Assembly: GCA_934463165.1 (NCBI GenBank)
Contig: CAKSJG010000002.1
Location: 186,001-250,000 of the forward strand
Length of the DNA: 64,000 bases
Origin: an uncultured Clostridia bacterium
GTDB taxonomy: Bacteria; Bacillota; Clostridia; UMGS1810
Direction of reading: 5' to 3'
Shown one piece after another: positions 15,992-25,996 of the stretch. The notes below the pieces were generated by a model. The model was not told the DNA's origin. It ran no database searches and saw only the letters and a program-made list of their open reading frames with translations. Each line of letters starts with the position of its first letter. Within the stretch, counting starts at the first letter, position 1. The position numbers and the translations under genes were made by a program.

Positions 15992-16330
15992 ATGAAATTC
16001 AAAAACACTGTTTTATCATTTATTTTAACGCTTACTCTCGTCTGCTCATTTGCGGCATGTTCATCCGGCAATACGACAGACGAAAACAGCACAAACAATT
16101 CAACAACGGGCACAAGCAGCAGTGATGATACAAACAATTCCGTAAAAAAAGACACAGACAGCAAAAATACAACAGGTGACACAACCGTTGACGACAACAC
16201 CGACAAGGTAAGAAAAGATATTGAAAACAGCGTAAAAGACACTAAGGATAACATCAAAGACGCGGCTGACGATATTAAAGATGATGTTACGGGGTCAAAT
16301 TCAAAAAACAATACTCAAAACAATCAGTAA
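15992..16330 (+). CDS. Small Ser/Thr/Asn/Asp-rich lipoprotein
   Basis: 112 residues from the ATG at 15992, with AAAGGA upstream. The N-terminus is a lipoprotein signal peptide with the lipobox SFAAC. The rest is low complexity: a Thr/Ser/Asn/Asp stretch, then amphipathic KDTKDNIKDAADDIKDDV repeats that could form a helix. No enzymatic domain is visible. It is probably a membrane-tethered surface protein of unknown role. It stands alone between the cupin regulator (divergent) and radA, with a terminator behind it. Confidence 0.7.
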   Translation: MKFKNTVLSFILTLTLVCSFAACSSGNTTDENSTNNSTTGTSSSDDTNNSVKKDTDSKNTTGDTTVDDNTDKVRKDIENSVKDTKDNIKDAADDIKDDVTGSNSKNNTQNNQ

Positions 16331-16376
16331 AATACATGATTTATATTTACAATTAAAAACAAATGATGTATAATAT

Positions 16377-16418
16377 AATACGGCGAAGTAAATATTAAGC
16401 AACTTTGCCGTATTTTGA
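16377..16418 (+). terminator. Intrinsic terminator after the lipoprotein gene
   Basis: AATACGGCGAAGT pairs with ACTTTGCCGTATT and is followed by T-rich sequence. Confidence 0.85.
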
Positions 16419-16472
16419 TTAATTTACAAAAACATTAATTAACGAATTAAAATATTATCAGGAGAAACACAA

Positions 16473-17873
16473 ATGAAACAAACAAGCAGTTATGTATGTT
16501 CCGAGTGCGGATATGAATCACCGAAGTGGCTGGGAAAATGCCCCAAATGCGCAAGCTGGAATACTTTTTCGGAATGTGAGATTAAACCCGCGGCAAGATA
16601 TGAAGCAAAGAAAACATTTACCTCTCAAAGCGCAAAGCCGTTAAATGATATATGCCTCGGAGGAGAATACGAAAGAATAAAAACCGAAATAGCGGAGCTT
16701 GACAGGGTTCTCGGCGGAGGAATAGTACAGGGTTCTCTCGTTTTGGTCGGCGGTGATCCCGGAATCGGAAAATCAACCCTTCTTTTGCAGATATGCAAGA
16801 ATATTGCCGATAAAAACACCGTGCTCTATGCATCGGGCGAGGAATCCGACCAACAGATAAAACTGCGCGCGGCAAGGCTCGGAGTGGAAAAACAAAACCT
16901 CTATGTATTATCGGAAACAAATCTTGACACCATACTTTCGTGTGCTTCGGGGCTTAATCCGAAAGCGGTTATAATAGATTCGATTCAAACGATTTTTAAA
17001 GAAGAAATTCAGTCTGCTCCCGGAAGTGTAAGTCAGGTCAGAGAGGCAACACTGTATCTTATGAAATATGCAAAAGAAAACAATGTTGCGGTGTTCATTG
17101 TCGGGCATGTAACAAAGGACGGAAGCATTGCGGGCCCGAGGGTTCTCGAACATATGGTTGACTGTGTGCTTTATTTTGAAGGAGAAAGAAGTCAGAGCTA
17201 CAGAATACTCAGAACGATTAAAAACAGATTCGGTTCAACCAATGAAATTGGAGTATTTGAAATGACCGACAAGGGGCTTATCGAAGTTGCCAACCCGTCA
17301 AAAATGCTGCTTGAGGGAAGAGCCGAGAATTCAAGCGGTTCAACGGTTGTTTGCACCTTGGAGGGGACAAGACCCGTCATGGCGGAGGTTCAGGCACTGT
17401 GCTCCCCGACCGGCTTCGGAAATCCGCGCAGAATGGCAACGGGAATAGATTTTAACAGAGCGGTGCTGCTCACTGCAATTCTCGAAAAAAAGCTCGGGTA
17501 TCCCATGCAGAACCAGGATGTATACATAAATGTCATTGGAGGAATAAAAATACTCGAAACGGCAACGGATCTTGCGGTTATAATTGCAATAGCCTCCAAT
17601 ATCAAGAATTTTATCATCGACTCAAAAACGCTTATCATAGGCGAAGTCGGGCTTACAAGCGAGGTACGCTCCGTAGGCTTTTGCGAAAAAAGAACAGCGG
17701 AGGCGGAAAAAATGGGTTTTGATTTTTGTATCCTGCCCCATGCCAATGCCGAAAAACTCAAAGGAAAAACAAAACTTAAGCTTTTGGGCGTAAAAAGTGT
17801 TTCGGAAGCCATACAATATCTTAAAAAGATTCAAAACTACAGAGAAAAATCCGAAAGAAGCGAAACAAATTAA
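16473..17873 (+). CDS. radA: DNA repair protein RadA
   Basis: RecA-like ATPase that promotes branch migration during recombinational repair. 466 residues, a normal length. The N-terminal zinc finger is CSECGYESPKWLGKCPKC, Walker A is GGDPGIGKST near residue 92, and the RadA signature KNRFGSTNEIGVFEM is near residue 250. A C-terminal Lon-like P domain includes AVLLTAILEKKLGYP and IGEVGLTSEVRSV. AGGAG precedes the ATG. A terminator follows. In many Clostridia radA lies near disA, which is not seen here. Confidence 0.97.
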   Translation: MKQTSSYVCSECGYESPKWLGKCPKCASWNTFSECEIKPAARYEAKKTFTSQSAKPLNDICLGGEYERIKTEIAELDRVLGGGIVQGSLVLVGGDPGIGKSTLLLQICKNIADKNTVLYASGEESDQQIKLRAARLGVEKQNLYVLSETNLDTILSCASGLNPKAVIIDSIQTIFKEEIQSAPGSVSQVREATLYLMKYAKENNVAVFIVGHVTKDGSIAGPRVLEHMVDCVLYFEGERSQSYRILRTIKNRFGSTNEIGVFEMTDKGLIEVANPSKMLLEGRAENSSGSTVVCTLEGTRPVMAEVQALCSPTGFGNPRRMATGIDFNRAVLLTAILEKKLGYPMQNQDVYINVIGGIKILETATDLAVIIAIASNIKNFIIDSKTLIIGEVGLTSEVRSVGFCEKRTAEAEKMGFDFCILPHANAEKLKGKTKLKLLGVKSVSEAIQYLKKIQNYREKSERSETN

Positions 17874-17917
17874 TCGGCAAAAAATATTTTTTGGGTTTTT
17901 AATAATACTCACGCAAA

Positions 17918-17954
17918 ACAAAACTCCGCACATTACCGGCGGAGTTTTGTTTGT
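17918..17954. terminator. Bidirectional intrinsic terminator
   Basis: ACAAAACTCCG pairs perfectly with CGGAGTTTTGT. It sits between the convergent ends of radA and the 2095-residue surface protein gene. Confidence 0.9.
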
Positions 17955-17984
17955 ATAATGTATTTTTATGTAGTGGTATAAGCT

Positions 17985-20900
17985 TTATTTATTGCCCTCA
18001 ATAAATCTGTGCCAAATTGCCGCAAATTCGGCTCTTGTTGCATTTTCTTTCGGGCTTAAAGAAGATTCGTCTCTGCCGTTTATAAGACCGGATCCGACTG
18101 CCCAGCGAACAGATTCTGCCGCGTAGTCCGAAATTGAGGCGAAATCACCGTAAGCTGTGATATCAGCGCTTGCCGCATCGGATACATCAATACCTTTAAA
18201 CTGCGCATAACGGTAAATCATTGCTGCAATCTGCTCACGGGTAATATTAATATCCAGTGCAAATTCGGTTTCGGAAATTCCCTTTACAATGCCGTTTTTA
18301 TGTGCCCATGATACCGCATTTCCAAAATAAGCATTTTCTTCAACATCGATAAACGGACTCGGTTCATCAACCGCGGGCTCACCTTCGTTTCTGTACAGAA
18401 CGGCAACAAGCATTGCACGCGTCAGATTTTTGTTCGGCGCAAAGATTTTTGTATCCGTTCCGTTCATAAGACCGTTTGATAAAACGTAATCGGTATCAAG
18501 GTGATACCACAGATTTATATCCAGATCGTTAAAATTCATTGACGGGCAGTCATGCTTATCATTTCCGGTCGGGGTATCTTTACCGTCATTGTCTCCCGAT
18601 GTGTTGTTATCGTCTTTATCTTCTGCCGATGTTTTATCCTCCGTCCACTTTGCATAAAGTGTAAGATTCTTTGTCACTTTTGATTTGAAATCATATTTTT
18701 CGGCAAAATCATTGCTTAAGTACCAGCCGTCAAATATATATCCGTCTTTTTTCGGCTCGGCGGGTTCCTTTGCAACACTGTTTTTTATAACATTTTGAGT
18801 GTTGACAGTTTCTGCGCCGTTCGTTTCAAATTTAACCGTATAGCGCACCGAGCTTCCGCCGGAAGAACCGGATGATATTCTGTCATAGGCAACCGAATAA
18901 GTTGAAAATTCAGAAGAATAAATATAAATGCATCCGTTTTGCGTATCTGCAAAGAATGTTCCGTTATCAAACGGTTTTACGGTGTCTCTTTCGGAAAGAG
19001 CAGTAAACTCCCGTACATTTCCGTCATGATATCTGTAAACCTTAATATTCCTTTTACCCGAAAAATCATAAGGCATTTTAATCTCTATAACGCTTGATGC
19101 CAATGTTATATTACCGCCGCTTAATTTTTTCAGCGTAATGTCATAAAAACCGAAATTATTCGGTGCATTTTCAATACTTCTTATTGCCGTTTGTTCTGAA
19201 TCCTCATTTGCCGCATCAACAGTCTTAACCACAAGCTCAATGTCCGTTTTTTCCGATTTTGCGACCTCATTGATACCGTCTGCCGTTACATTTTCAACAC
19301 TGCCGTCATCATCGGAAACAACGCCGTGTACCCATTTTGCGTAAAGCGTTTTGTTTCCGGTAAGCTTATCTGTTTCAAAATTCCACTCGGTTGTAAGCTC
19401 GCCGTCCGCAAACCAGCCGATAAATTCAAAACCGTCTTTTATCGGTTCGGTTTCCGGCGAGGTAATTGTCTGATTGTATTCACAAGTCTTGCTTTCAACA
19501 TCCGTGCCGCCGTTGGAATCAAAGCTTACAGTTATCATTTCACCGACCGAAATTTCTACTGTTTTGTCGCTTCCGGCAAGGTGATTTTCCTTTTCTTTAT
19601 ATCTTACCAGATATTTACCGGCTGTAAGATTTATAATTTCGTTTCCGGCAACATCGGTATATTCGACTGCGCCGTCTGCCTTGTACTCCATGGTGCTGTC
19701 AACGCCGGTAATCTTACCGTCCGATTTTCCTTTTATTGTTTCGCCCACAGCTGCAGGAGTCTCCGGTGAGGGCTGCTGTGCTTTTGCAATGCTGAAATCA
19801 ATCACCTTGGTAAGTCCGTCAAAGTCATCTGTTGCAGCAACGCTTAATCTAACCTTATAGTCTCCGGAGTTTGTCGGAACTGCAGCTGTATACGCACTGT
19901 CTGCATCGTCGGCTTTCTTGTATTCAATTTTTACATCACCGAATTTCACGCCGTATGAAGGGATGTTTGCGTTCTCGCCGTATGTCCAGCCCATAATAAT
20001 CGGATCAAGCGTCCAATTATTATCTGACTTTGTTATACGGAAATCCAAAGTAATTCCCGAAACATCGTCGGGCTTTCCGTTCCAATGATAATTTACACTG
20101 TCTGCCAATTCAAGCTTAACGTCATATCTTCCTGCCTTTGTTCCTCCGTTGTTCTCTCTGACCACGTAATCATCGGTATCACCGATTTCAGCTTTCTGCA
20201 AAGCTCCCGTGTATACCTTGGTGCCGATCGTCGGAATACCAATACCGGCCTTGGCAATGGAGGCATTCAAGAGATTGAAATCGGTATCAAAATGGTTGTC
20301 ATCGCCGAAAATTTTAAAATAAACCTCGTACTTTCCTGCATTTATACCTTTCGGGAGCTCTTCGCTCCATGTAGCCTTGTTGTCGGTGCTGTACTTCAGA
20401 ACACCGCCGTCTGCCTTGCCGGCAATGATAAGCACCTGCTTCGTTTTGTCATATTTAAGATTTGGCTTTGCCGTCGGTGATAAACTGAAGCCCGAATGTG
20501 CTTTTTCCATGCCGGTAGGTCTATCGGTGATCGTGCCCGTAAAGTTACCGTTTGCAGTAAATGTGGTTTTGTCTGCAACGTTTGTAACCTTGCTCCATTC
20601 TCCGGTTGCGATAAGACCGTCTGCTGTAACCGATGCAACAGGTATCTGTTCTTTGCCGTTATATGTCATTTTTTCAAAATCGCCGACCGATGCACCGGTT
20701 ATGTCCTTGGGAGTAATCACCAGTCCGCCCGTTACGGTTTTGCTGTATGCCTTATATGTATCATCTTCTGCTCTTGTGATGATAACATCATAAGCTCCTG
20801 TATCTGTCGGTGAAGCAATGTCCGATCCGTCCTTCCGGTATTTCACGTCAAAGCCGCCCGTAACATTTGCACTTACAGCAAAGCTTTTTGCGCGGCTGTC

Positions 20901-23900
20901 ATATCCTAATGTTTGTACCGATTCGTCAACGGTAACGGTTGTTTTTTCAATATCAGCCCAAATTGCCGTAACCGTTATGTTCTTTGAAATTCTGATAACG
21001 TCCCCCGGTGCATATTCCGTGCCGTCAATACTCCATGCTTTAAAAATCTTCCTGTCAGGTGCGGCAAATGTACATTCGGGGAGTTCATATTCACCTGACA
21101 CTCCGCCTATGCTTGCCATTGTTCCGCTGCCGCCGGCGGAATCAAACGAAACATTATAGACAGCCGTATATTTTAAATTACTTCCGTCTCTCTTTAAAAT
21201 ATAGCCGCTGTTTTTGCCGGAGAGCGTAAACTTGCCTGCAGTTTCATCGGTAACATTTTTTACAACGACATCACCGTCGGAAAATCCCTCGCATAAAATT
21301 CTGATATTACCGCCGGTATAACCTTTTGCGTCAATAAGTTCCTTTCCGTAGGCTTTTATGCTGTCATAACCGTTCGGAGCAGTGATCTCGGTATTACCGC
21401 ACAAATTTATCTTTCCGCTTAACACCACAATACCGTTGGCAGATTTTGAAGTGACCTTTCCTCCGTACAGATTCAAGGTAAGCGTTCGGCTTCCTATAGC
21501 TGTGCAAACATCATTATATTCATACTCAACCGTACCACCGTACAAATTAAGAGTATTGCCGGTATATCCTTCAAAATCAATAATTGTATTTGCTTCATAG
21601 ACTGTCTTTAAAGTTCCGCTGTAAATATTAACTGTCGCACCGTTATTTCTGAATGCTATTACATGACCAACCGAGTTCGTTATTGTACCGCCGCCCGAAC
21701 AGTCACATATATTTAAAACCGCACCGCTGCCCGGAATAATATTTGCCTCCAGATTGTGTCCGTTTAAACAAATGTTCACATTTCCCGAAACATTAAGCTT
21801 TTTTTCATCGGTCAGTATAAGGTCATCACTTAAATAGTAACTGCCGCTTGTGAGAGTAGATCCGTCTGCGATATCCGGCACAAGATTTAAGCTGTTATCT
21901 GCCACATGAACTATGCTTTCCGTATGAGATGTGCAATCCGATGTGCCGCATACGCAGTGAACGGTCGGCGCTTTGATAACAATATCACGTGCGAACACTC
22001 CGTATTGATCTACAGCGGTTCTGTAATCATAAAACCAATCGTTTCCGCTAAAATCACATGCTTTTATACTGCCGGCATCGGGCGTTGTAACAGCGAGACC
22101 GTCATTTAACGTAATCTCTGCCGGTTCACCGCCTCCTTCATAGCTGTCGCGCGGCTTTTCCGTCAGAATAGAAGCAGAATCACTTTCCCAATTCTTTTTG
22201 ACGGGACCTACAGATTTTACCGAAATCTCGGTTTCCGAACCCGAGATTGTAATGCTCTCTCCGTCGCAAGCTGTAATTCCTCTTCCGTCGCAAACTATAT
22301 TTGCAATACTGTTTTCAATTACAATTTTGGGCGCAGAGAAGATACCGTCCCAAGATTCCGTTCCGTTTCCCGAATTCACCGTAATATTACTGTTTTTTAT
22401 CGATGTAACCTCATTGCCCGTAGCATAATTGTCATCAACAATATTAATCCAGATTCCGCGGTTTCTTTTTGTCGAAATATTAATTTCGGAATTTTCGATT
22501 TTAAGCGAACCTCTGCAGAAAATTGCTTCGCCGCCGTTGTCATCTCCCTTATCTGTTTTAAATTCATATTTTCCGCCGTTTATGGAGATAACACAGCTTT
22601 TCCAGTCATTGCTGTATATTGCAAGGGCATTTTCTTCCGAAGCAACCTTCAGACTTGAGTCATCGCTCCCCTCAAGCATAAGCTCCGCACAGTCATTATC
22701 CGCGATAATTCCGTAAATCCAAGCAGTTTGGTGCTTGTCATCTGTATATTTTTCCGATTTGATAACATTCTCACCGGAGATTTTTATCTTCAATTTATCC
22801 TTACTTGCCGATTTACAGTAAATACCGTAAATCCTATACATCCAGTCAATGCTGCCGCCGAGGAAATCCTCCTCTTTGTATCCGCCTTTGATCGTCACGC
22901 CGTCTAAGTACAGTGTGGGAACGCTGTCTTCAACTTTAAAGTATGCAGTTCCGGATGTGATTCCGTCACCTGTGATATCCGCTGCATTTTCAGCCGTAAC
23001 AGCCACACCGCCGACATATAATTCATTGCCCGATGCGGTCAGCCAATCCTCGGTTTCTGATGCGCTCATGTCCGCTTCTGAACCGACACGAAAATAAACC
23101 GTAACGGCTTCATCACCCTGCGATGCCGTCACCTCATAAAGTCCGCCGTCGCCTTCTGTATAATTTTCTATATCAAGAGTCGGACCCGTTTCCTCGGATA
23201 ATATATTGCCGTCTTTTTTCCACTCATAAGTTACGTTGCCTCCGTTACCTCCGGCAACTGTGGGAGAAAGAGTTATTTTGCCTCCTGTTTCAGGTAATAT
23301 TTTCTCCGGTGCATCCTCGTTCTTTGAGCCGACAAAAAAAAGCGTACCGTCAGGCAGAACCTTGCTTTCAATGTTGTCCGGCACATATATACCGCAACCG
23401 ATCATTACATGTTCCATGGTGGAATCTTTCAGAACATAGCTTCCCGCTGAATGCGAAAGGAAAACGTCGCCAATATCCTCGGCATTCTGAAAACCCGAAC
23501 TGAAACTTTTGCCGTTTATCGTTCCTGAGCGTTCAATCCACATAGCGCCGTATGATGTTCCACCGTTAATCTCACATTTTTTAACAACGAACGGATATGT
23601 ATCGGAGGGAGCCGTATAGAACGAAATCGCACGGTAAAAATATCCGTCGTTTATGGTGACATTACCGTTATACACAAAAAGCGAATCGCGTCCCGCACCC
23701 TCCTGGGCAACAAAGGTGCCTCCGTTGATTTCAAGCGTACTTTGGTCAACAAATATCGCTTTTTCAAGGTCAGCGGTCGCACAGTCGTAAATTATAGTTC
23801 CGCTGTTTGCGTCAGTGCCTGTAACACCGTTTACCTTCAGCGTGGAGCCTCCGGTAACAAAAATCGTTGCCGAACACCTTGTGAGAGTGGGAATGCTACC

Positions 23901-24272
23901 CTCCCATTTAAAACCTTTATAATGATTTTCATTGATTTTTGCACCTCCCACACGGTCATTGAGCTGAACCACTGTGTCTTCACCGGTCACTTTGACGGAT
24001 GTTCTGCTGAGACTGTGTCCCTGCAGCTCAACGGTAAGGCTTTTATCAATCGTAACCTGCTGACTTGACGAATCGTCACCGATAAGCCATAACGTATCAC
24101 CGCTCTCGGCAACATTAACAGCTTCATTAAAGCTTGTGTACTTATCTGCAAATGTACCGTCGCTTTTTTCGATTTGAACGATTTCCGATTCCGCCGCAAA
24201 CACAGCCGACGGCATTAATGAAATCAGCATTGCTATACTCAAAAGCCATGCCGTAATTCGTTTTCTTCTCAT
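17985..24272 (-). CDS. Giant SLH-anchored beta-helix surface protein
   Basis: 2095 residues, secreted and wall-bound. A signal peptide (about 1-27, ending AVFAAE) is followed by beta-helix repeats (about 60-310), an Ig-like domain (about 326-397, VTYEWKKDGNILSEETG), and two more beta-helix blocks (about 440-760 and 850-1030, with LNLYGGTV turns). An InlB-type repeat (about 1036-1104), several MBG/Ig-like segments (NGKEQIPVASV, MGWTYGENANIP) and InlB repeats near 1576-1650 and 1809-1877 (FEFIGWF, YIFDGWY) come next. Three C-terminal SLH repeats (about 1909-2095) bind cell-wall polymer. Probable adhesin or glycan-interacting protein; no catalytic site was recognised. It is divergent from a MerR-type regulator. 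Confidence 0.88.
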   Translation of the reverse strand: MRRKRITAWLLSIAMLISLMPSAVFAAESEIVQIEKSDGTFADKYTSFNEAVNVAESGDTLWLIGDDSSSQQVTIDKSLTVELQGHSLSRTSVKVTGEDTVVQLNDRVGGAKINENHYKGFKWEGSIPTLTRCSATIFVTGGSTLKVNGVTGTDANSGTIIYDCATADLEKAIFVDQSTLEINGGTFVAQEGAGRDSLFVYNGNVTINDGYFYRAISFYTAPSDTYPFVVKKCEINGGTSYGAMWIERSGTINGKSFSSGFQNAEDIGDVFLSHSAGSYVLKDSTMEHVMIGCGIYVPDNIESKVLPDGTLFFVGSKNEDAPEKILPETGGKITLSPTVAGGNGGNVTYEWKKDGNILSEETGPTLDIENYTEGDGGLYEVTASQGDEAVTVYFRVGSEADMSASETEDWLTASGNELYVGGVAVTAENAADITGDGITSGTAYFKVEDSVPTLYLDGVTIKGGYKEEDFLGGSIDWMYRIYGIYCKSASKDKLKIKISGENVIKSEKYTDDKHQTAWIYGIIADNDCAELMLEGSDDSSLKVASEENALAIYSNDWKSCVISINGGKYEFKTDKGDDNGGEAIFCRGSLKIENSEINISTKRNRGIWINIVDDNYATGNEVTSIKNSNITVNSGNGTESWDGIFSAPKIVIENSIANIVCDGRGITACDGESITISGSETEISVKSVGPVKKNWESDSASILTEKPRDSYEGGGEPAEITLNDGLAVTTPDAGSIKACDFSGNDWFYDYRTAVDQYGVFARDIVIKAPTVHCVCGTSDCTSHTESIVHVADNSLNLVPDIADGSTLTSGSYYLSDDLILTDEKKLNVSGNVNICLNGHNLEANIIPGSGAVLNICDCSGGGTITNSVGHVIAFRNNGATVNIYSGTLKTVYEANTIIDFEGYTGNTLNLYGGTVEYEYNDVCTAIGSRTLTLNLYGGKVTSKSANGIVVLSGKINLCGNTEITAPNGYDSIKAYGKELIDAKGYTGGNIRILCEGFSDGDVVVKNVTDETAGKFTLSGKNSGYILKRDGSNLKYTAVYNVSFDSAGGSGTMASIGGVSGEYELPECTFAAPDRKIFKAWSIDGTEYAPGDVIRISKNITVTAIWADIEKTTVTVDESVQTLGYDSRAKSFAVSANVTGGFDVKYRKDGSDIASPTDTGAYDVIITRAEDDTYKAYSKTVTGGLVITPKDITGASVGDFEKMTYNGKEQIPVASVTADGLIATGEWSKVTNVADKTTFTANGNFTGTITDRPTGMEKAHSGFSLSPTAKPNLKYDKTKQVLIIAGKADGGVLKYSTDNKATWSEELPKGINAGKYEVYFKIFGDDNHFDTDFNLLNASIAKAGIGIPTIGTKVYTGALQKAEIGDTDDYVVRENNGGTKAGRYDVKLELADSVNYHWNGKPDDVSGITLDFRITKSDNNWTLDPIIMGWTYGENANIPSYGVKFGDVKIEYKKADDADSAYTAAVPTNSGDYKVRLSVAATDDFDGLTKVIDFSIAKAQQPSPETPAAVGETIKGKSDGKITGVDSTMEYKADGAVEYTDVAGNEIINLTAGKYLVRYKEKENHLAGSDKTVEISVGEMITVSFDSNGGTDVESKTCEYNQTITSPETEPIKDGFEFIGWFADGELTTEWNFETDKLTGNKTLYAKWVHGVVSDDDGSVENVTADGINEVAKSEKTDIELVVKTVDAANEDSEQTAIRSIENAPNNFGFYDITLKKLSGGNITLASSVIEIKMPYDFSGKRNIKVYRYHDGNVREFTALSERDTVKPFDNGTFFADTQNGCIYIYSSEFSTYSVAYDRISSGSSGGSSVRYTVKFETNGAETVNTQNVIKNSVAKEPAEPKKDGYIFDGWYLSNDFAEKYDFKSKVTKNLTLYAKWTEDKTSAEDKDDNNTSGDNDGKDTPTGNDKHDCPSMNFNDLDINLWYHLDTDYVLSNGLMNGTDTKIFAPNKNLTRAMLVAVLYRNEGEPAVDEPSPFIDVEENAYFGNAVSWAHKNGIVKGISETEFALDINITREQIAAMIYRYAQFKGIDVSDAASADITAYGDFASISDYAAESVRWAVGSGLINGRDESSLSPKENATRAEFAAIWHRFIEGNK

Positions 24273-24307
24273 AAAATTAAAACCTCCGTTAAATTATTTT
24301 TTTGTTA

Positions 24308-24358
24308 TTGACTTTATATCTATCATCATGTATAATTATAACATGTTCATATATGAAC
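24308..24358 (+). promoter_or_regulatory. Promoter and palindromic operator candidate of the second MerR-type regulator
   Basis: TTGACT (24308-24313) and TATAAT (24331-24336) are 17 bases apart. Immediately downstream, over the expected start, lies the perfect 14-base palindrome GTTCATATATGAAC (24345-24358). Its position suits autorepression by the encoded regulator; binding is inferred. Confidence 0.72.
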
Positions 24359-24382
24359 GAGTCAATACTTGGGAGGAATTTT

Positions 24383-25180
24383 ATGACAAAAAAATATTTC
24401 AGCGTATCGCAGGTTACAAAATGCTGCGGAATTTCACGTGCAACACTTTTGAGATTGGAAAAAAGGGGACTTATAGAGCCCATTATGACTGATGAAAAAA
24501 GCGGATATCGCTACTATGACAATCATAACATTACCCGAATATTGCAAATAAATCATTTGCTTTCCATAGGATTATCATATGATGAAATTCATGAATATTT
24601 CATCACAAACGGTAAATCGCTGAATCTGCTGAATTCACTGAAGCTGCGAATGGATGCAACAAAACAGATGTATGAAGAAATGGAGCTCAGAATTAATAAA
24701 AAACAAACACTTACATACGAATTTATAGATTTGCCTGAATACATATGCTATGAAAAAAATTTCAAAAATACCGGCATTGAAAACAAATACAATGCAATGT
24801 ATACTCTTTTTTATGAAGCAATCGGAAAAGGATTGCGTCCGCTTCCATCCGGACCGCTGTTTATAATCAATAAAGATACTGAGCTTTTCGGTGAAAAGGA
24901 AGATTCATTCATATGCTGTATTCCTCTTGACCCGAATTATGCACCGAGCGATTCTGCGGTCATAAAAAGCTGTCGTGCTTTTTCATGTTTGCATTACGGT
25001 GATTATATATCATTTTATGACGCAAAGAAGGATTTTTCAAAAAAAATCCGAGAATCAGGTGTAAAGCCAATAGGTTATCCGCGTGTGTTCGGCATTGTCG
25101 CTCCGTATACAGCAAAAGAATTCAACCCAAAAAACTACGTCTCGCGTATTGCAATTCCCATTGATTACGACAATGAATGA
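24383..25180 (+). CDS. MerR-family regulator with effector-binding domain
   Basis: 265 residues from the ATG at 24383 (GGGAGG upstream; an earlier in-frame start near 24302 lies inside the promoter). MerR-type helix-turn-helix FSVSQVTKCCGISRATLLRLEKRGLI with SGYRYYDNHN, then a coiled coil, then a C-terminal domain of GyrI/BmrR type (FSCLHYGDYISFYDAKKDF, YVSRIAIPIDYD). A cysteine pair (CC) sits in the recognition region. It is paralogous in layout to the regulator at 10239 and, like it, divergent from a large surface protein gene. The ligand is unknown. Confidence 0.86.
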   Translation: MTKKYFSVSQVTKCCGISRATLLRLEKRGLIEPIMTDEKSGYRYYDNHNITRILQINHLLSIGLSYDEIHEYFITNGKSLNLLNSLKLRMDATKQMYEEMELRINKKQTLTYEFIDLPEYICYEKNFKNTGIENKYNAMYTLFYEAIGKGLRPLPSGPLFIINKDTELFGEKEDSFICCIPLDPNYAPSDSAVIKSCRAFSCLHYGDYISFYDAKKDFSKKIRESGVKPIGYPRVFGIVAPYTAKEFNPKNYVSRIAIPIDYDNE

Positions 25181-25186
25181 AAGCAT

Positions 25187-25219
25187 ATAAAAATGCGGCA
25201 TAATCCGCCGCATTTTTAT
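25187..25219. terminator. Bidirectional intrinsic terminator
   Basis: ATAAAAATGCGG pairs with CCGCATTTTTAT. It separates the MerR gene from the convergent spoIIQ gene and overlaps the last codons of the latter. Confidence 0.88.
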
Positions 25220-25947
25220 GATTCAAAAGTTATATAATCTCTCGGATTCACATAGGATTCACCTTTTTTTATTTCAAAATGTATATGACTGCCGTCTTTG
25301 GCTTCACACGGTATTTTTTCTGCGCTGCAGCCTATTATCTGCCCCGCCTTGACTTCATCGCCCTCCTTTGGCAAAAGCTTATCGGAAAGTGCCGCATAGG
25401 TGCAGGTGTAATCACCGCTTTTTACCGTAAGGACATATCCCATGTTAACATCATAGCTGCAGCTTGCAACCGTTCCGTCTGCACTGCAGTAAACCTCGCT
25501 GTCGGGTTCACAATATATATCCACGCCCCTGTGAACTCTCCAATCGGACATTGTTTTACTGTAGACGGGTATATCGGCGTAATAATCTTTTATTATCTTA
25601 CCGTATACGGGAGCCATAAATGATATATCGTCCGAATTTTGAATATCGGTATCGGAATTTTCGGCAACAGCATCGGGCAATGACTCTCGGATTTCTTCCG
25701 GCGGCTGTGTATTCTCGGCGGATTCACTGTTTTTTTCCTCAACCTCAGACGTTTTTTTCAACACATCTTCAACATCGGACGAAATTCCGCTGCTGTCCTG
25801 TTTTATGATATCCGACGATGAAGCAATATTTTTGCCGTCATCCGTTGCAAGATCGGAAGTGACAAACAGTGTAAAAGCGCAAAGAAGCACGATTATAACC
25901 GAAAACACTGCGTTTAAAATTTTTCTTTTTCTGCTCTTTTTATCCAT
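25216..25947 (-). CDS. spoIIQ: Stage II sporulation protein SpoIIQ-like, M23/LytM family
   Basis: 243 residues. A single N-terminal membrane anchor (about 10-32) precedes a long acidic Ser/Glu-rich linker, then a C-terminal LytM/M23 domain. The zinc ligands are kept: H and D in HRGVDIYC near residue 143, and HxH in SHIHFEIKKG near residue 222. B. subtilis SpoIIQ has lost part of this site whereas clostridial homologues often retain it. SpoIIQ forms the channel with SpoIIIAH across the forespore septum. It follows spoIID by about 50 bases, the usual clostridial order, which supports SpoIIQ over a general peptidase. Confidence 0.82.
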   Translation of the reverse strand: MDKKSRKRKILNAVFSVIIVLLCAFTLFVTSDLATDDGKNIASSSDIIKQDSSGISSDVEDVLKKTSEVEEKNSESAENTQPPEEIRESLPDAVAENSDTDIQNSDDISFMAPVYGKIIKDYYADIPVYSKTMSDWRVHRGVDIYCEPDSEVYCSADGTVASCSYDVNMGYVLTVKSGDYTCTYAALSDKLLPKEGDEVKAGQIIGCSAEKIPCEAKDGSHIHFEIKKGESYVNPRDYITFES

Positions 25948-25996
25948 ATATCACACCTCATATAATTTTCGTTATAATTATATGATGCGTAATTTA

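Noticed and set aside
18785..18970. Short frames inside the giant surface protein genes
   Set aside because: These are antisense or out-of-frame by-products of repetitive coding sequence and lack ribosome binding sites.
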